64,000 nt of DNA from Inia geoffrensis (GCA_036417435.1 CM070908.1:50935090-50999089), one strand, 5' to 3'. Counted from the first letter of the stretch, positions 1 through 13,264 are shown. Notes: generated by a model not told the origin, from the letters alone. Translations and numbers: made by a program.

Positions 1-599
1 AATACCCCATGGTAGGTGATATTTAACTGAATATTTTACCATGCTATAATCCAATGTCTTTAAAACTAAGAAACAATTTAACTTCTGACATTAAGTACTT
101 TATTTTTGAGAAATAAAACTATTGGGTTTTTTTTTTTTTTTCCAACTTGATAAGTATCCTGCTTAAAACTGCCTTAAAACTCAGCAACTGTAGACCCTGG
201 ATGGAGACAGTGTCCAAATCAGAACCACCAGAGAATGAGTCACTACACATTTTGACATCTGCCTGAGGGGGAAGCTGAGGGTAGGAGAACCAATGCTCTC
301 GATGAGAGGATGCTTGATTCGTGCCGATGGTGTTTCCAGGAAGGATGGGTGTACATGTCAGCTCATGTACGTTCCCACAGTGTGACACCTCCCTATAAAA
401 CAGCCACCACAAACACAGCAACACTGTGGCTCATCTCAGTGGGCAGCCCTAGACAGCAACACACAAAATTCATTTGAAAGGATGTAAGTAAGGGGAATCT
501 GACTCAAACCAACTCAAGCAAAGGGCTCCTTCATGGGGAAAGTATGCCCAAGAAGAGGACAAAATACTTTCCTCATACTATGAAGGACTAATTGGCTTA

Positions 600-1390
600 A
601 TATAAAAAGAATTCTTATAAAACATTAATTAGAAAGTCCATCTGAATGGGAAGATGTGCAAAGGCTGTGAACAAGACATTGAAAACAAGAGAAATACAAA
701 GAGCTAATAAATACGTGAAGCATATTTTCAACTTCATTCATAATCATAAAAATAGAAATTAAACAAGATACCATTTTTTTTTTCTTAAAAAGCACTGGTA
801 AGAAAATAGGACCTTGATACTCATTCTTAATGGCAAAAGAACAGGAAACAGCAGCCCTCACACATTGCTGAGAGTATAAATTCGGCCCAATCTCGGAGGG
901 CAATTTGGTAATACTTTGCAAAATTTAAAATTCCCAAATACGTTGCCTGAATTCCACTGCTAGACAGTTTCCCTCTATAAGACATATGTGCATTAGTGTG
1001 CCAAATATATGTCGAGCACAACCTGTAAAAGAAAACTGGACTATCTACAAGTCTCTCATGGAGACTGGTTAAATAAATTAAGGTACATGATTCCACGAGT
1101 TATGATACACCCAGAGTTGAATGTTCTGTGGCTGTTAAAAGGAATGCAAACAATATACCTAAAGTCTATTGTAAATTAAAAATTAAAGAGCCACATTATC
1201 TATAGTGTGATTCCACTGTTGTAAAAACTGTGTAAAGTATATATGTTTGCTATGCAAACAGACTCCCCAGAAGAGATAGAGTAGCTCCTTGTAGGAGGTA
1301 TGTTGGAAGGAAGAAAGAGTGGACGTTTACTTCTGACTTCCTACAAGTCCTATGCTGTGTTTACGTGACAATTACGCTGCAAAAATTTTT
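600..1390 (+). mobile_element. Old L1 (L1M-type) 3' fragment
   Basis: Contains the diagnostic old-L1 phrase 'gagactggttaaataaatta', followed by a degraded 'tggtacat...gaatg' run and an A-rich tail region. It is heavily mutated with no usable ORF. The subfamily is not assignable by eye and the borders are approximate. Confidence 0.5.
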
Positions 1391-1737
1391 CAGGTCCTCC
1401 TCCTCCCAGTGCCAAGATCTGAACTGTGTGAACTGTCAGAGACGACCTCATGGGTCACGGCTGGCTTAACACTGAGGCTCTTGGGGGCAGCAGCAGAGGG
1501 GATGGAGGGGTGAGGAGCAACAACAGGCTGGGAAAAGTCAGTTTGGCAAAGTTTCACTATGGACAAAAGGCACAGCCAGTTACTTTTCTCCCGACAACGC
1601 ATCCAGCTGAGCTGACTGCTTTCCTCCAAGGGAGCAATGGAACCACTGTCTCTCTTTCAAGTCGGAGGTCCATCCCACTTTTATTTTCATGGTTTATCTA
1701 ATGTCTTTGTGATTGCCAACCAACTCACTTGCTGTGT

Positions 1738-2222
1738 AGGCTGAATAATAGCCCAAAGATGTGCAGTCCTAATCCCCAGGACGGTGACTGGGTTAGGCTA
1801 TATGGCAATGGGGAATTAAGGGTGCTAATCCGCTTAAAGTAGGGAGACTGTCCTAGATTATCTGGGTGGGCCCAGTGTAACCACAAGGATCCTTAAAAGT
1901 GGAAGAGGAGGGCAGAAGAGAGAAATCACAGGGAGACAGGACTATGCAAGCAGAGTCAAAGAGATGCAAGGTTCCTAGCCCTGAAGATGGAGGAAGGGGC
2001 CACAAGCCAAGGAATGCAGGCAGCCTCCAGAAGCCGGAAAAGCCAAGGAAATGGATTCACCCCAGAGCCTCCAGAAAGGAATGCCGTTCTGCTGACACCT
2101 GGACTTTAGCCCACCAAGACCTGCGTAACACTTCTAATCTACAGAACTGTAAGAGGATAAATTTGTGTCTTTTAGGCTAAGTTTGTGGCCATTTGTTACA
2201 GCAGCAACAGGAAACTAATACA
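1738..2222 (+). mobile_element. Solo LTR, probably ERVL-MaLR type
   Basis: It runs from a 'gctgaataatagccc' start through 'gtgggcccagtgtaa', 'gaaggggccacaagccaagg', 'ctgctgacacctggactt' and 'acagaactgtaagaggataa' to 'ggaaactaata'. These are hallmarks of a very common mammalian non-autonomous LTR, also seen at 6232-6600 (inverted) and 43271-44065. The 93-codon open frame inside (1899-2180) is LTR sequence, not a gene. Confidence 0.6.
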
Positions 2223-2694
2223 ACCTACCTGATATTTCCTTTATGTCTCTACACTCCAGACTTCCTCTTGTGGGCAAAGCTGGGGTGTGCTGTGAAAATC
2301 AGCCCACCTGGGCAGCCTGCCTTAGAGATGCCCACTGAATTGGGCCCACCCTGCCAGCTGGCTGGGTGATTTTAGGACTTCCTCAGAGAGAAGCCAGGCA
2401 AGACACCTACCTTGCAACAAAACTGCCTTGATAATGCTTAAATCAGCTCTACCTGGAGAAGCCCAGTTTGAGTAAGTTATTAATGGAAACCCTTTGTGAA
2501 TCGGGCCCCACCGTATAAATATATACATTTGTCATCATTTACACCCAGAATACTCTTTTGGAAGACTACATAAGAGAAATGAATCTCGCATGAGGAACCC
2601 AGAAGAGCTTAACAACAAATGCTCACAGGGCTTCCTCAACCAACTTCCTATCTACAGACTGCGGTAAGAGAGGCAGGTCAAAGACAATTTGAAT

Positions 2695-2880
2695 AAGACT
2701 CTGACTACTGAGTACCTACTATGTGCCAGGCACCAGGATGAACACTGACAATACACCGTCTCATCGAGTTCTCATCACATTTCCCTCAGGAAATTACTAC
2801 GATCATTACCATTGATAATTCGCATGCCCACGTTCTCACAGACAGTAAGTCCAAGAGCTGGGGTCCAACCGACTCTGAGA
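2695..2880 (-). mobile_element. MIR SINE fragment
   Basis: Reads 'tacctactatgtgccaggca', then 'ctcatcgagttctcatcac' and a degraded 'agagctggggtccaacc', the reverse-complement body of a MIR element. It is old and diverged, and the ends are approximate. Confidence 0.6.
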
Positions 2881-3995
2881 GCCTCCACAGCTGGAACCCT
2901 AGAGACATCACGCTAACCCTCGCATCGAGGGACGGCTTAAACTGACATCTACTCTAGACCAGAATATCCAAGAAAGAGAATATCAGCTTCATTCCTATGA
3001 TCTAGAAATGCAATCATTTAACCTCACCTCTCCAAAATACCCCTGTAGCTTTGAAACATTTTTTTTCTCATCTCAAGAGCCAAACTACCTAGAAGAGGAT
3101 CTCTCACTGTCTTTGTTATTGTTTTGTATCTTATGTTCTACTGATTGCTTCTTTAAGGAATCTGTGTTCTAAAAAAATAGAAACAAAAAGCTTGCTTTTG
3201 TGAGGTGGGCACTCTGATGCTTATAAAGGTCTTCTGTTGAGGCTCAGGAAGGAACTGTTATGACATCGGTCCCCACTTTTCTACTCACCTAGTGAAGAAC
3301 CACTGATCTCACAGAGCAGCGTCTAAAACAGACAGGTGTTTCCTCATTCTGGGAATTTCTATGTAAGATCCCATTCTAAATAAGGTTTTGAGCTCTAAAA
3401 ATGCATCATAATGAAATTAAAAGGCGTGTAAACATAAAAGTAGTCCCTTTCTCTTGCTTGCATTTCTTTTCTCACTTCAGTGCAGGAAATTGGTTTGAGT
3501 CACTGTAAAAAACCCTCACACTCCCCAAAGGAGTTGTTTTCTCCCCAAATTACATGGTATTTTTTTTTTAAGACAGAACTACAAACTGGCCCTGCATTTT
3601 CATACACAAGCCACTGAAAAGAAGATATGTGGGATGTGAAACACATTTTCCAAAGAAGAATGTCATTCTGGTGTAGGTGCATTTCCAGAGTAACCCACAA
3701 AGCTCTTTCAAACTCAGAATGTGGATTAAATACTATACCTTTGCTGTAGGAAGATCTGACACTCTTGCAGTATTACTTTAACTATAAAACAGGCAAGTTC
3801 TATACATTTCTTATTCTTTTTTCAAGGAAAGCAATTCTGATGAGACCAAGGAAAACGTGAAGAGAGATTTGGGGCAATCTGAAGGGCATTTCCATGGCTT
3901 TAAGGATGGATACACTGTTCTCATTTAGGTTTAATTTCATTTCCAAAAAAGTTATGGTTTCCTTTTCCCCCAAATGGCTGTATTTCTGCCCATCT

Positions 3996-3999
<4 letters not shown>

Positions 4000-4031
<32 letters not shown>

Positions 4032-4217
4032 ACGCGGGCCTCTCACTGCTGTGGCCTCTCTCGTTGCGGAGCACAGGCTCCGGACGCGCAGGCTCAGCGG
4101 CCGTGGCTCACGGGCCCAGCCGCTCCGCGGCATGTGGGATCTTCCCGGACCGAGGCACGAACCCGTGTCCCCTGCATCGGCAGGCGGACTCTCAGCCACT
4201 GCGCCACCAGGGAAGCC
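4000..4217 (-). mobile_element. CHR SINE (short cetacean type), complete with TSD
   Basis: A full-length reverse-complement copy: poly(T), then 'gctgtacgcgggcctctcac' to 'ccaccagggaagcc'. The 14-base target-site duplication ctgcccatcttctt flanks it at 3986-3999 and 4218-4231. The TSD is perfect and the body close to the other copies, so it is a young insertion. It lies in the same orientation as OSBPL10. Open frames of 92-163 codons here are SINE read-throughs. Confidence 0.93.
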
Positions 4218-6231
4218 CTGCCCATCTTCTTATACTTATTTGTGATGAGGTCATTTGCCGGGATTACTGTAGCTAATAAAGAGAGCCACAAACGACATAG
4301 GACAGTCCGATGTCTCATTAGCTGGCTGCAGATGGTGAATGGCACAGAAAAGGGGCCCGGGGCTTTGGGGAAGCGATGGCTATGAGTTGTCCTCAGAGGA
4401 CAAAGAAGATGGTGGTGACAGGGTGTCACATGACACTTGACTGCACCTGTCACCTCACAAAGCCTACCTGCTTGGCCCCTGCTGCTCTAGTATCTGCAGG
4501 GGCAAGGAGAGCTTTGGTGCTGGGGTCACTGGGGACAGGATGGACAGCCAGACAGCTGCTGGTAAGGTAAGTTCAAGTATCAGAGGGGCGGTTGTTTGAG
4601 TCCTATATCCAGAGGGGGTAAAATCTTTATCAGAACTTAGACAATTTCATTCACACATACACATACCACCTCCATTCTGCTGAGCTGCTCATCTATCACC
4701 ATTACCAAAAAATTTTAAATTTACGATTATAATATAGCACAGAGGCAGCCCCTGCACCGCACCCCATAATCCATCTACAAAACCCAATCCACATTGCAAA
4801 AGGGATCCAAGAACTCATTGATTACTTCAGGCAGAGCCCGCAGTATATGTGAGAAAAGATTTTCCTCTTTTCTTCCATAACATTCTTTCCCCAAGATCAT
4901 AAATCGCTGAGCATCGACTTCACATCTCTGGAAAATGAACGGCATCTGAGACAGCATATAAATCACCTCGAGTTACTCATTGTGGGCAAATTAAAATGTA
5001 AGCCAGGCAGATGGTGAAGTGCTCGTTTCTACTGGTAGTATCCCATGGGGCGAGGCAGGCTAGGGGAAAAGCAGACAGAGTTGTGAAATCTGGGGCCACA
5101 GTGATAGGAAGAGAATAAATACCCAAAAAAACAGGACACTAAAAATTATCCTACCTCATGGCTACAGTCTCTTCAACCCTTCCCCAATGCTTCAGATCTG
5201 ACTTCCTCCCTCTACGGCCAAAGGACTGATATCAGGGCAAAGAGAAGAGGACTCAGGATAGGGGGCTGGGGGGAGGGAAAACCCGGACTAAACACTGCAG
5301 TGCTTTAAGCCCTCTTCCTTCGCCAGTTTCAAAGTGCTTAATCCTTTGGGGACTGCAGCGGGATAGAAGAGATTATACCACCTGGTGCTGATTTGTTTTT
5401 CATATGGCTCCAGCTCACAACTGGCAAATCCAAGATGGCTGTGTCCCCAACACTCTGGTGGGTGTTTATGTCACAAAGCCACAGTGGCCTGGGGGCAGGG
5501 GAGGAAAGGGAGGCCACACGGTGACCACCCCCAAGGCTCCCCTAAGACTGGCTTGTTCTAGGGTTGAACCCACCGGAAGCCCCAGACACACCCTACTGGC
5601 CCCTGAGCAGGTGTGATTGGGGACCTATGAGTATACTCCACCTTGCTCTTATAAAAGCAACACCAGCCAAGAAAACAAAACTTTATTATCACCCACAAAA
5701 AGGGATACGAACAAAGGAAAAGGAATGAAGGGAAGAACAATTCGTTGAAAAAAAGTAGCAAAAATTGAAATGAATCCCCCAAAGCTGCACAGGAAGTGAC
5801 ACTGTTGTGCCTCTGAGAGCTCATCAATGTGGCCAGAAACCAAGTGCAAGAGGCTCTTGAAAAATGCACACAGAGCTTAGGTTTGTGTGTGATGGTTATG
5901 TTTGCTGTCCATTTGTTAAGAAGAGAAGAGGGCAGAAGAACGCTCTTTTTGACAGACAGGAGCTCTCAGCCATGGGAAGAGAGATTGTTCTCAGCAACCA
6001 CAGCCTGTGAGAACACCGCAGAAATATGTCTCCAAATGCCATGACGCCAGATGCCACAGACGGTCATCTTAACTACCACGGCCTGCAGCCACAGACAACC
6101 AGCACCTCCATGGTGCTGGCAAATTAACCTGGAAACATCACTTGGCTAAAAACCATTTCTCCTGCTTCTAATCTCAAGTTATAAAAAAATAACTATTGTG
6201 AAAAATGCACAGAGTTAATAAGCTGAGTATC

Positions 6232-6600
6232 TTAGCTCAGGCTAACAAAATACCATAGACTGGGTGGTTTAAACAACAGGAGTTTATTTCCTCACAGTTC
6301 TAGAGGCTGGAAGTCCTGGATCAGGGGGCTAGCATGGCTGGGTTCTGGTGAGAGCTCTCTTCCTGGTTTGCAGACGGCTACCTTCTGCTGTGTCCTCACA
6401 GGGTGGAAAGTGAGAGAGAGATCTCTCTCCCTCTTCCTTCCAAGGCTACAGTCTTATTGGATTAGGGCCCCACCCTTAAGACCTCATTTAACCTTAATTG
6501 CCTCCTAAAGACCCTAACTCTCAGATACAGACCTATTAGGGGTTAGGGCTTCAACATATGAATTTGCAGGGAGGTGAGTGTATGATTCATCTCATAGTAC
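6232..6600 (-). mobile_element. Solo LTR, probably ERVL-MaLR type, inverted
   Basis: Contains 'accatagactgggtggttta', 'ttctagaggctggaagtcc', 'ctgctgtgtcctcacag', 'ttggattagggccccaccct' and 'ggcttcaacatatgaatttg'. It is the reverse complement of the LTR family seen at 1738 and 43271. Confidence 0.65.
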
Positions 6601-7406
6601 TGAGCTATGAAAATCTGCTAAACTAAGGAGTTCTCCATTCCATGTCCATCACATAGTAGCGCAATGAATGTTCGATGAATGAACAAATAACTGAGAAGAT
6701 GAATAATTACTATCTTACTATACTGGGAACACAGAGCAAACTTATGAGGGAACAGTCTATTTTCAAGCACAAGCAACAACCTGGATCCTTCTGATTTCTA
6801 AGTCTCGAGGGTCTGGTAGCCAGGAGGTGTCTCTTCTACATTTGCACAGTGGATGGGACTGTTTTCTCTCCAAACCAACAACAGCCAGAAGAGGAGAAGA
6901 AAAAACCCAGATGATTAAAAGCCACTCCCCATTCCCTAATGTCAGAACCTAAATGGAATGCCCTCTGTGGATCTTCTGAAAAGGTTATAATAAGAGTTCC
7001 ACGCATCCCCACCATCATCTAGTACCTGTTGGATAGGTCGAGGCCAATGACCAGAAGTGGACTAATTAGTAAGAAAGCCTTCTGACTAGGGAGGTCCAGG
7101 GCACTGGCCATCAATGAATCACTTGTCACGGCAGCATACATAACTCACCTGCCACTCAACAGGTTAGACTTACCCCTAGGAAAGAGCGAGGGACAGAGGT
7201 GAAGACGGGGAGAAGGACGCCCTCAGGCTATGAACAGTACAGATGGACTTTATCATTCACATTCATTCATTCATCACATATTTACAGAGTGTCTACTATG
7301 CCCACGGTGATTTCCTACATATTCTAGAGTCTTCCATGAGGGATCAGAGAGAGGTCTACACTCAAAAAATTTGGCCTATGAGATGAAACGGTCGGGCTAG
7401 AAAAGT

Positions 7407-7686
7407 TTTTTTTTTCCTGGGTTGGGATCTGGGAGTCTGTAATTCTTTTTAATTTTTATTGGAGTATAGTTGATTTACAATGTTGTGCTACTTTCTGCTG
7501 TACAGCAAAGTGAATCAGTTATACATATACACATACCCACTCTTTTTTAGATTCTTTTCCCACACAGGTCTTTACAGAGTATTGGGTAGAGTTCCCTGTA
7601 CTATACAGTAGGTCCTTAATAGTTACCTATTTTAGATATAGTAGTGTGTATGTGTCAATCCCAATCTCCCAATTTATCCCGCCCCA
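7407..7686 (-). mobile_element. 5'-truncated L1 3' end with short 3' transduction
   Basis: Reverse-complement artiodactyl L1 tail: 'tggagtatagttgatttaca', 'gtacagcaaagtgaatcag', and so on. A perfect 10-base TSD, ctagaaaagt, flanks it at 7397-7406 and 7687-7696. Between the outer poly(T) at 7406-7415 and the usual L1 tail beginning near 7443 lie about 30 bases of non-L1 sequence. This layout fits L1 transcription past its own poly(A) signal followed by retrotransposition of the extension. Confidence 0.8.
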
Positions 7687-8127
7687 CTAGAAAAGTCCTA
7701 TGGAAACTGAAGATGAGCACTGCAGGAAGAAAACCTGCTTGGGGCAGGTATGGGGGTCCAGCCACACTCTCTGTTACTCCCCAAGGCTAATGGGGACCCA
7801 ATGTGGGTCCCCCTAGGACTCGAGATCCCTGTGATTTAGCACCCTCCTCCAAAGCCATGGAGGGTGACTCTGGTAACTCTAAAGCAGTCATGGAAACCCA
7901 GTTGCTGGGTCTTGGGGGGGGATCTAGTTCTGGTTAAGAGATACCAAGAAAAGTGTGCCGGGGACTTCCCTTCCCACACAGAGCATCTTGGGAAGAGCTC
8001 TCATCTTGTCCCACGTTCTAAAAGAATGTTGTGAGCAGGCGATGCTTGGGACTGTAGCTGGCATGCTGCCACCATGACAAGCATGGGGATGAAAAGTCAA
8101 CAGCAAGAAGAATGGAAGAAACCGGTT

Positions 8128-8735
8128 TTTCTTTTTTTTTGTTTTTAAGAGAGAAGTAATCAATTTTTTGTGTGATAAAAAGCACATGAGATCTACCCTC
8201 TTAACAAATGTGGAAGTGCATAGTACAGTAGTGTTAGCTACACGCACATGGCTGCAGAGCAGACCGCCAGATCCCTTCATCTTGCACAACTGAAACTCTC
8301 CACTCACTGGATAGCAACTCCCCAACCCCTCCCCACTGCCCCGGCCACCACCATTCTACTTCCTGTTTCTATCAGTTTGACAACTTTAGATACTTCCTAT
8401 AAGTGGAATCATGCCATATTTGTCCTACTATGACTGGCTTATTTCACTTATTATAATGTTTCTAAAGGTTTATTCCTTTTTTAAGGCTGAATAACAATCC
8501 ATCATATCATCCATATACCATATTTTCTTCATTCATTCATCCATTTAGGTTGTTTCCACCTCTTGGCTATTAGGAACAAAGCTGCAATGAACCCTGGGGT
8601 GCAAATATCTCAAGGATCTTATTTCAATTCTTTTGGATAAATACACACAAGTGGAACTGCTGGATCATATGGTAGTCCTAGTTTTAATTTTTTTCAGGAA
8701 CTGCATACCATTTTCCAGGAGGCTGTATCTTCGAG
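8128..8735 (-). mobile_element. Old L1 (L1MA/MB-like) 3' fragment
   Basis: The sequence 'tagatacttcctataagtgg', 'ttggctattaggaac', 'gtggaactgctggatcatat' and 'aactgcataccattttcca' is the reverse complement of an ancient mammalian L1 3' end. It is diverged, with no intact frame. Confidence 0.7.
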
Positions 8736-8924
8736 GCCATCAGGAGTGGCTGCAAGAAACCCATGGCCACTCACTGGCAGAAGTCTTACTGTGTGAGAAA
8801 ATTAAATGTAGTTATTGCTTGAGCTTCTAACTGTTGGGTTCTCTGTTATTTGCAGCTGAAAGAATCCTCCTGGACATAGGAGATGGTGTGGTATATACAG
8901 AAGGGCACTGGCTGGGGAGAAAGG

Positions 8925-9005
8925 AAGTCTAGACGTCCATCCTGCCTTTACCACTGACCAGTTCTGTGACTCTTGGCCAGTCAGTCAGTCACTCCAGTTT
9001 GGGGA
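8925..9005 (+). mobile_element. MIR SINE core fragment
   Basis: A short match to the MIR head and core: 'taccactgaccagttctgtg' followed by 'actcttggccagtcag'. Small and diverged. Confidence 0.35.
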
Positions 9006-9388
9006 GTGGCCACTGGACCCCTAAAGACTATTCTAAGATGTAGTGACTCAAAGGTCATGGCTCAAAGAGAAAAAACATCTGTCCTACAGGATCTGGGAAG
9101 AAGAGGCAATCACACTCTCCAATGACAGGATGGGGAGTGGGGTAGAAAGGGGCTAATCATGTCGCCCACGACCTTACTTGTTACAAAGTCCAAATGTGAT
9201 CGACAACATTTCCTACGTAGCAACCATTAACTTTGTGGAGCTATCACAGAATTCACTAAATTGATTTTCAACCATTATAGGGATGTGTTAGCTGACCCAC
9301 TCCATGGTCAAACAGCTGACAACAAATACATGTCAAATATTTTGAACAAATCAGTAAGGTTGAAAATGTGTGTTAAAAGAATTATCCA

Positions 9389-9598
9389 GGGCTCCCCTGG
9401 TGGTGCAGTGGTTGAGAGTCCGCCTGCCGATGCAGGGGACGTGGGTTCATGCCCCGGTCCGGGAAGATCCCACAGGCCGCGGAGCAGCTGGGCCCGTGAG
9501 CCATGGCCGCTGAGCCTGCGCGTCCGGAGCCTGCGCTCCACAACGGGAGGGGCCACAGCGGTGAGAGGCCCGCGTACCACAAAAAAAAAAAAAAAAAA
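9389..9598 (+). mobile_element. CHR SINE (short cetacean type), complete with TSD
   Basis: 'ctcccctggtggtgcagtgg' to 'gaggcccgcgtaccac' and a poly(A) of about 19. The TSD agaattatcca lies at 9378-9388 and 9599-9609. It carries the tRNA-like B-box region 'gggttcatgcccc' but is a retroposon, not a tRNA gene. Antisense to OSBPL10. Confidence 0.92.
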
Positions 9599-10344
9599 AG
9601 AATTATCCAAAGGATCAAAACAGCATATTACCTTATCTTGAAAACCTCTATCACCATCCCATGCCTGCCACTTAATGCTCAGTTAACATCTACCTATACA
9701 TTGATGTATTGTGGAGATGAAGAATAAAAAGGATCAAAATGGGTTGAGATTACACTGGTCAGGCTTCAACTTGAACGTCAGAGGATTTCAAAACTAACAG
9801 CTTTGTATGTGGTTAAGTGGTTCAAAAGTTCAGTGCCAAAGATGACAATTCAACCAAGAGCATGAAAATTCTCCTTGAGGCAAAATTCAGCTAAATCTTT
9901 ATACCTGTCTCTTTCCCTTATTTGTAAAACAATGCCCTCCCTTGGGGAAGTGGGGATTTTGACACACTTACTTGAAAATTAAATTCTGCAGTTTTCTAAC
10001 CAAAGCCCACTGGCTAATTTATATGTTGATCGAGTCCTTAGTACTTAGGGACATTATGAGAGGTCCTTCTGAACCTGCTAGATTTGGGGAGTGTAGGTCA
10101 TGTGGTCTCTTGATGGCATTACTGCGACTGCGATGCAAACAATTCACCAGGCAAAGTTTTCTAATGAAACAGTCAACCCAGGGGTTGATAGGAGCTGACG
10201 GTGTACTCCTGAGACACGGCTTCAAGACCGCCTGCTGAAGGTCCCCAGTGGAGAGGGATTAACAGGACTGACTCTCCATCTTTTCCCTCCAGGCCAGGGG
10301 TCGGTGTCCGGGCACCTAATAACTGCCTCCAACAATTAACACAG

Positions 10345-10615
10345 CATACATTATGCTAAACAAAGAAAGCCAGGCTCACGTGTACACACTGCATGATTCC
10401 ATTTATATGGCATTCTGGAAAAGACAAAACTACGTGCACAGAAAACAGATAAGCGCTTTCCAGGGGCTAGGGGAGGAGTGAAACACAAACGAACACAAGG
10501 GAATCTTGGAAAGTGATGGCACTGTTGTAACAGATCAAAGTTCAGAAGTGATAAAATTGCATTTTAAAGGGGTGAATTTCATTATTTATGAATTTACCTC
10601 AATAAACCTGACTTC
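10345..10615 (+). mobile_element. Old L1 (L1M-type) 3' end
   Basis: 'ctgcatgattccatttatat', 'tttccaggggctaggggagg' and 'atttacctcaataaacctga' are the classic terminal blocks of an ancient L1 3' UTR. Confidence 0.65.
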
Positions 10616-11729
10616 TACCACAAATTAGGGTTTCTGTCTCTCAGAAACAGCCTCCAGAAAGGTGGGTGAACATGGTGACATGTGAGCTGCCACTGAGGAT
10701 TGTCCCCATGCCACCCACTGCTTCCCTATGCCAACAGCCCAACCAGTCAGGATCCAGGGCCAGGAACGGAAACCACTCCAGGTATTTCAATCAGGAAGGG
10801 ATTTGATATGGAAATTAGGTGCTTATAGCATCACTGGTCTGGCAGAGGGCCAGAACAGAAGGCCCCCTTAGACTTTTTCATGCAAGGACACACCACTGCA
10901 GGTATCCTTGATCCAAGTGTCACGATGCTGCCAGCGCTGCGGCCACAACAGCCTCTCCTGCCAACGCAGGGGGACTGAGGCCCCAGAGCAACGAGTCTGG
11001 CCACTGCACCTGCCTCTAAATACTCACATCCCCTTGACCCTGTCCGCCAGCAGCACCGGAAGAAGGAACCTGGTCCCCGCCTCAGCTTCCAACTCTCACA
11101 CAAATGCACTGAGGAAACCGTCATGCATTTAGAAACCTCCCTGTGAGAAAGCCTGCGACGTGGACTTGCGTTGGTAGGTTTCCAATCCGGAGGGTGGGTG
11201 GAAGGTCAAGAGCGCCAGGCCCAGTACTTCCTCTCCCCAGTCACCATTCCTCCTGTCCTAAAACAAGGCACTCTTCGACAAAGAAAGCACCACCAAAACC
11301 CTTTTCTGTCTAAACTTAAATTTCAAACCGTGCTGAGAGAGTTGAAATACTGTTCTCCTAACGGGGAAACCAAGATCCTAACTCACTTCATTATGGAAGA
11401 ATATTTCATTTTCACATTTAGTGGGTCCCAGCCCCAGCCCCAGACGAATAAAATTTTGAGATCACTGCATTTGATAACAGAGCCAACCACCATTCTCTTG
11501 TAACACACATATTAAACACACGCTGCTCTTCTGAGTTCTATTCTGTTGAGAATGAAACAGGCTAAGCTTGAAAATGCATTCATTTTCCAGATATCTGTAA
11601 GTTGTTTTATGGTAAGCCAGACCAGCGGAGGGGAGTGTAACATTGTGATTTACGGTAAGAAATATGTATTTGCTTTTTTGTCCCTATTTCCAGCACAGAG
11701 TTCCTAAAACCCTTGGAATTTCTAAGAGG
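10616..11729. other. Unassigned intronic sequence
   Basis: I recognise no gene here. The block 10740-11130 is GC-richer and reads like a diverged LTR or other retroelement ('ctccaggtatttcaatcagg'), but I cannot name it. Open frames of 74-110 codons lack any recognisable protein. Confidence 0.3.
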
Positions 11730-12345
11730 TGAAAGCTTTAAAGTGTCTTTTGTTGTGTTAACGAATGACTTTTGCAAAGCCCCTAAGGATGGGAGATGGT
11801 TGCCAGTGGAGCCAACCCCGGTTATTAGAGGGTTGCAGCTTTCAGGGGAGGGGAGAGGGCCTGGGGGGTAATTTAATCAATCATGCCTATGTAATGAAGC
11901 CTCCTTAAAAACCCTAAAGAACAGGGCTCAGAGAGCTTCACGGTTGGTGGGGAGAGTGGTGCACTCGGAGAGGGCAGGAGGGCATGGAAGCTCCAAGCTC
12001 CTTCCCACAGACCTTGCTTAATGCATCTCTTCCGCCTGTTCCTGAATTACATCCTTTTGTAACAAACTGGTAGATGTTTCTTTGAGTTCTGTGAGCCACC
12101 CTAGCGAATTAATCAAGCCCGAGGAAGAGGACATGGGAACCTCCAACCCACAGCCGGTTGGTCAGAAGCACAGGTGACAACCTGGATTTGTGACTGGCGT
12201 CTGAAGTTGATGGGGTGCTCAGTCTTGCAGGACTGAGCCCTTCACCTGTGAGATCTGACGCTCCTTCCAGGTGGACAGTATCAGAATTGAGTTGAATTGT
12301 AGGATACCCAGTCTATGTCTGATGGGAATTGGATTGAGTTAATTG
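11730..12345 (+). mobile_element. Solo LTR of an old endogenous retrovirus, family not assigned
   Basis: Contains blocks I recognise from a widespread mammalian LTR: 'ggcttt'-like core 'gcagctttcaggggagggga', 'atcatgcctatgtaatgaag', 'cctccttaaaaaccctaaag', 'gttctgtgagccaccctagc', 'cagccggttggtcagaagca' and 'gtatcagaattgagttgaat'. No viral coding sequence adjoins it. The plus orientation is inferred from the poly(A)-signal-like region near 12055-12065. Confidence 0.6.
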
Positions 12346-13251
12346 CTTGATGGCATTAAAAAATATATATACATTAGAATGCGGTACGTTTTATACCATA
12401 ATTTATGCTCCTAAAGACCTAATATGATCAAAACAATAAGCCAGAAGAAAATATTTGGCTAAAGTACCACAATAACTACAATTCCTAGTCTCCCAATGAT
12501 CACTCACATAGTAACTACATCCTCCACATCAAATGGGATAAGAAACCTTCTCATAAGGAATTTCACTTCATTCCTTCTTGGGTTATTTCTCCAAATTGTA
12601 CAAAAGGGAGGCAATGGAAACATTTTCCTTTTTCTGACAAGAAAACTATTGGGTGGCTATGGCTAGCTTCTTCAACTGTTAGGACAAAAAAAAAAAAAGT
12701 GACAAAGCACAATGGCCTAAAATAAAAATAGTGTCCAACCAACATTAGCTGTTTGGCTTGTGAGAAACATCTACCAGAGCTGTCACTGGAAAAAATGAAG
12801 GACGTCTCTGCAAAACAGCTCTAATCCTTCCTTCTCAGAAAATATTCACACCTGCATCACACCCCATTAGCCTCTCACTGCTGCAAGGGAGCGCCTTGCA
12901 AGAGAATATCTCCTATCACTCTGATAAAAGGAGTAAGAGCAAAAACGACAATCAGAAATTAATGATTGTTCCTAACTTAAAAGCTCTCCCCCCAAAAAAA
13001 AAGCTCTCCCTAGTTCTTCTCCTTCAAAGTATTTTTTAAAAGTTGAACTTGGGAGCTAGTCATTTCGTATGGACAATGATATACTATCTTCTGCCAATGC
13101 TATTGACTGCCAAAGCAAAGTGGGCAATAATTTTATGTAAAAAGAACAGACTAACCCTCTCAAACTTCAGGGTTAGAAAAAGCACCCACAGGAAAGGCAG
13201 AATGTACACTAGGAAGGACTCAGAATAGGGAAGATCGGCAGCCCTAAAAAT
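12346..13251. other. Unassigned intronic sequence
   Basis: AT-rich sequence with short homopolymer runs (for example A12 near 12686, and a duplicated 'aaagctctccc' near 12980-13008). I see no gene, splice-bounded frame or nameable repeat. Confidence 0.3.
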
Positions 13252-13264
13252 AAGCTTATCAGGT

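Noticed and set aside
3894..4453. Overlapping frames up to 163 codons around the SINE at 4000
   Set aside because: The CHR SINE is nearly stop-free in several frames. The same peptide themes recur at every copy (9261, 13410, 33158, 37454, 38571, 39449, 50998), so they are repeat artefacts.
9389..9480. tRNA-like A and B boxes
   Set aside because: They belong to the tRNA-derived head of the SINE. The body is degenerate, has a SINE 3' module and TSDs, and is not a tRNA gene.
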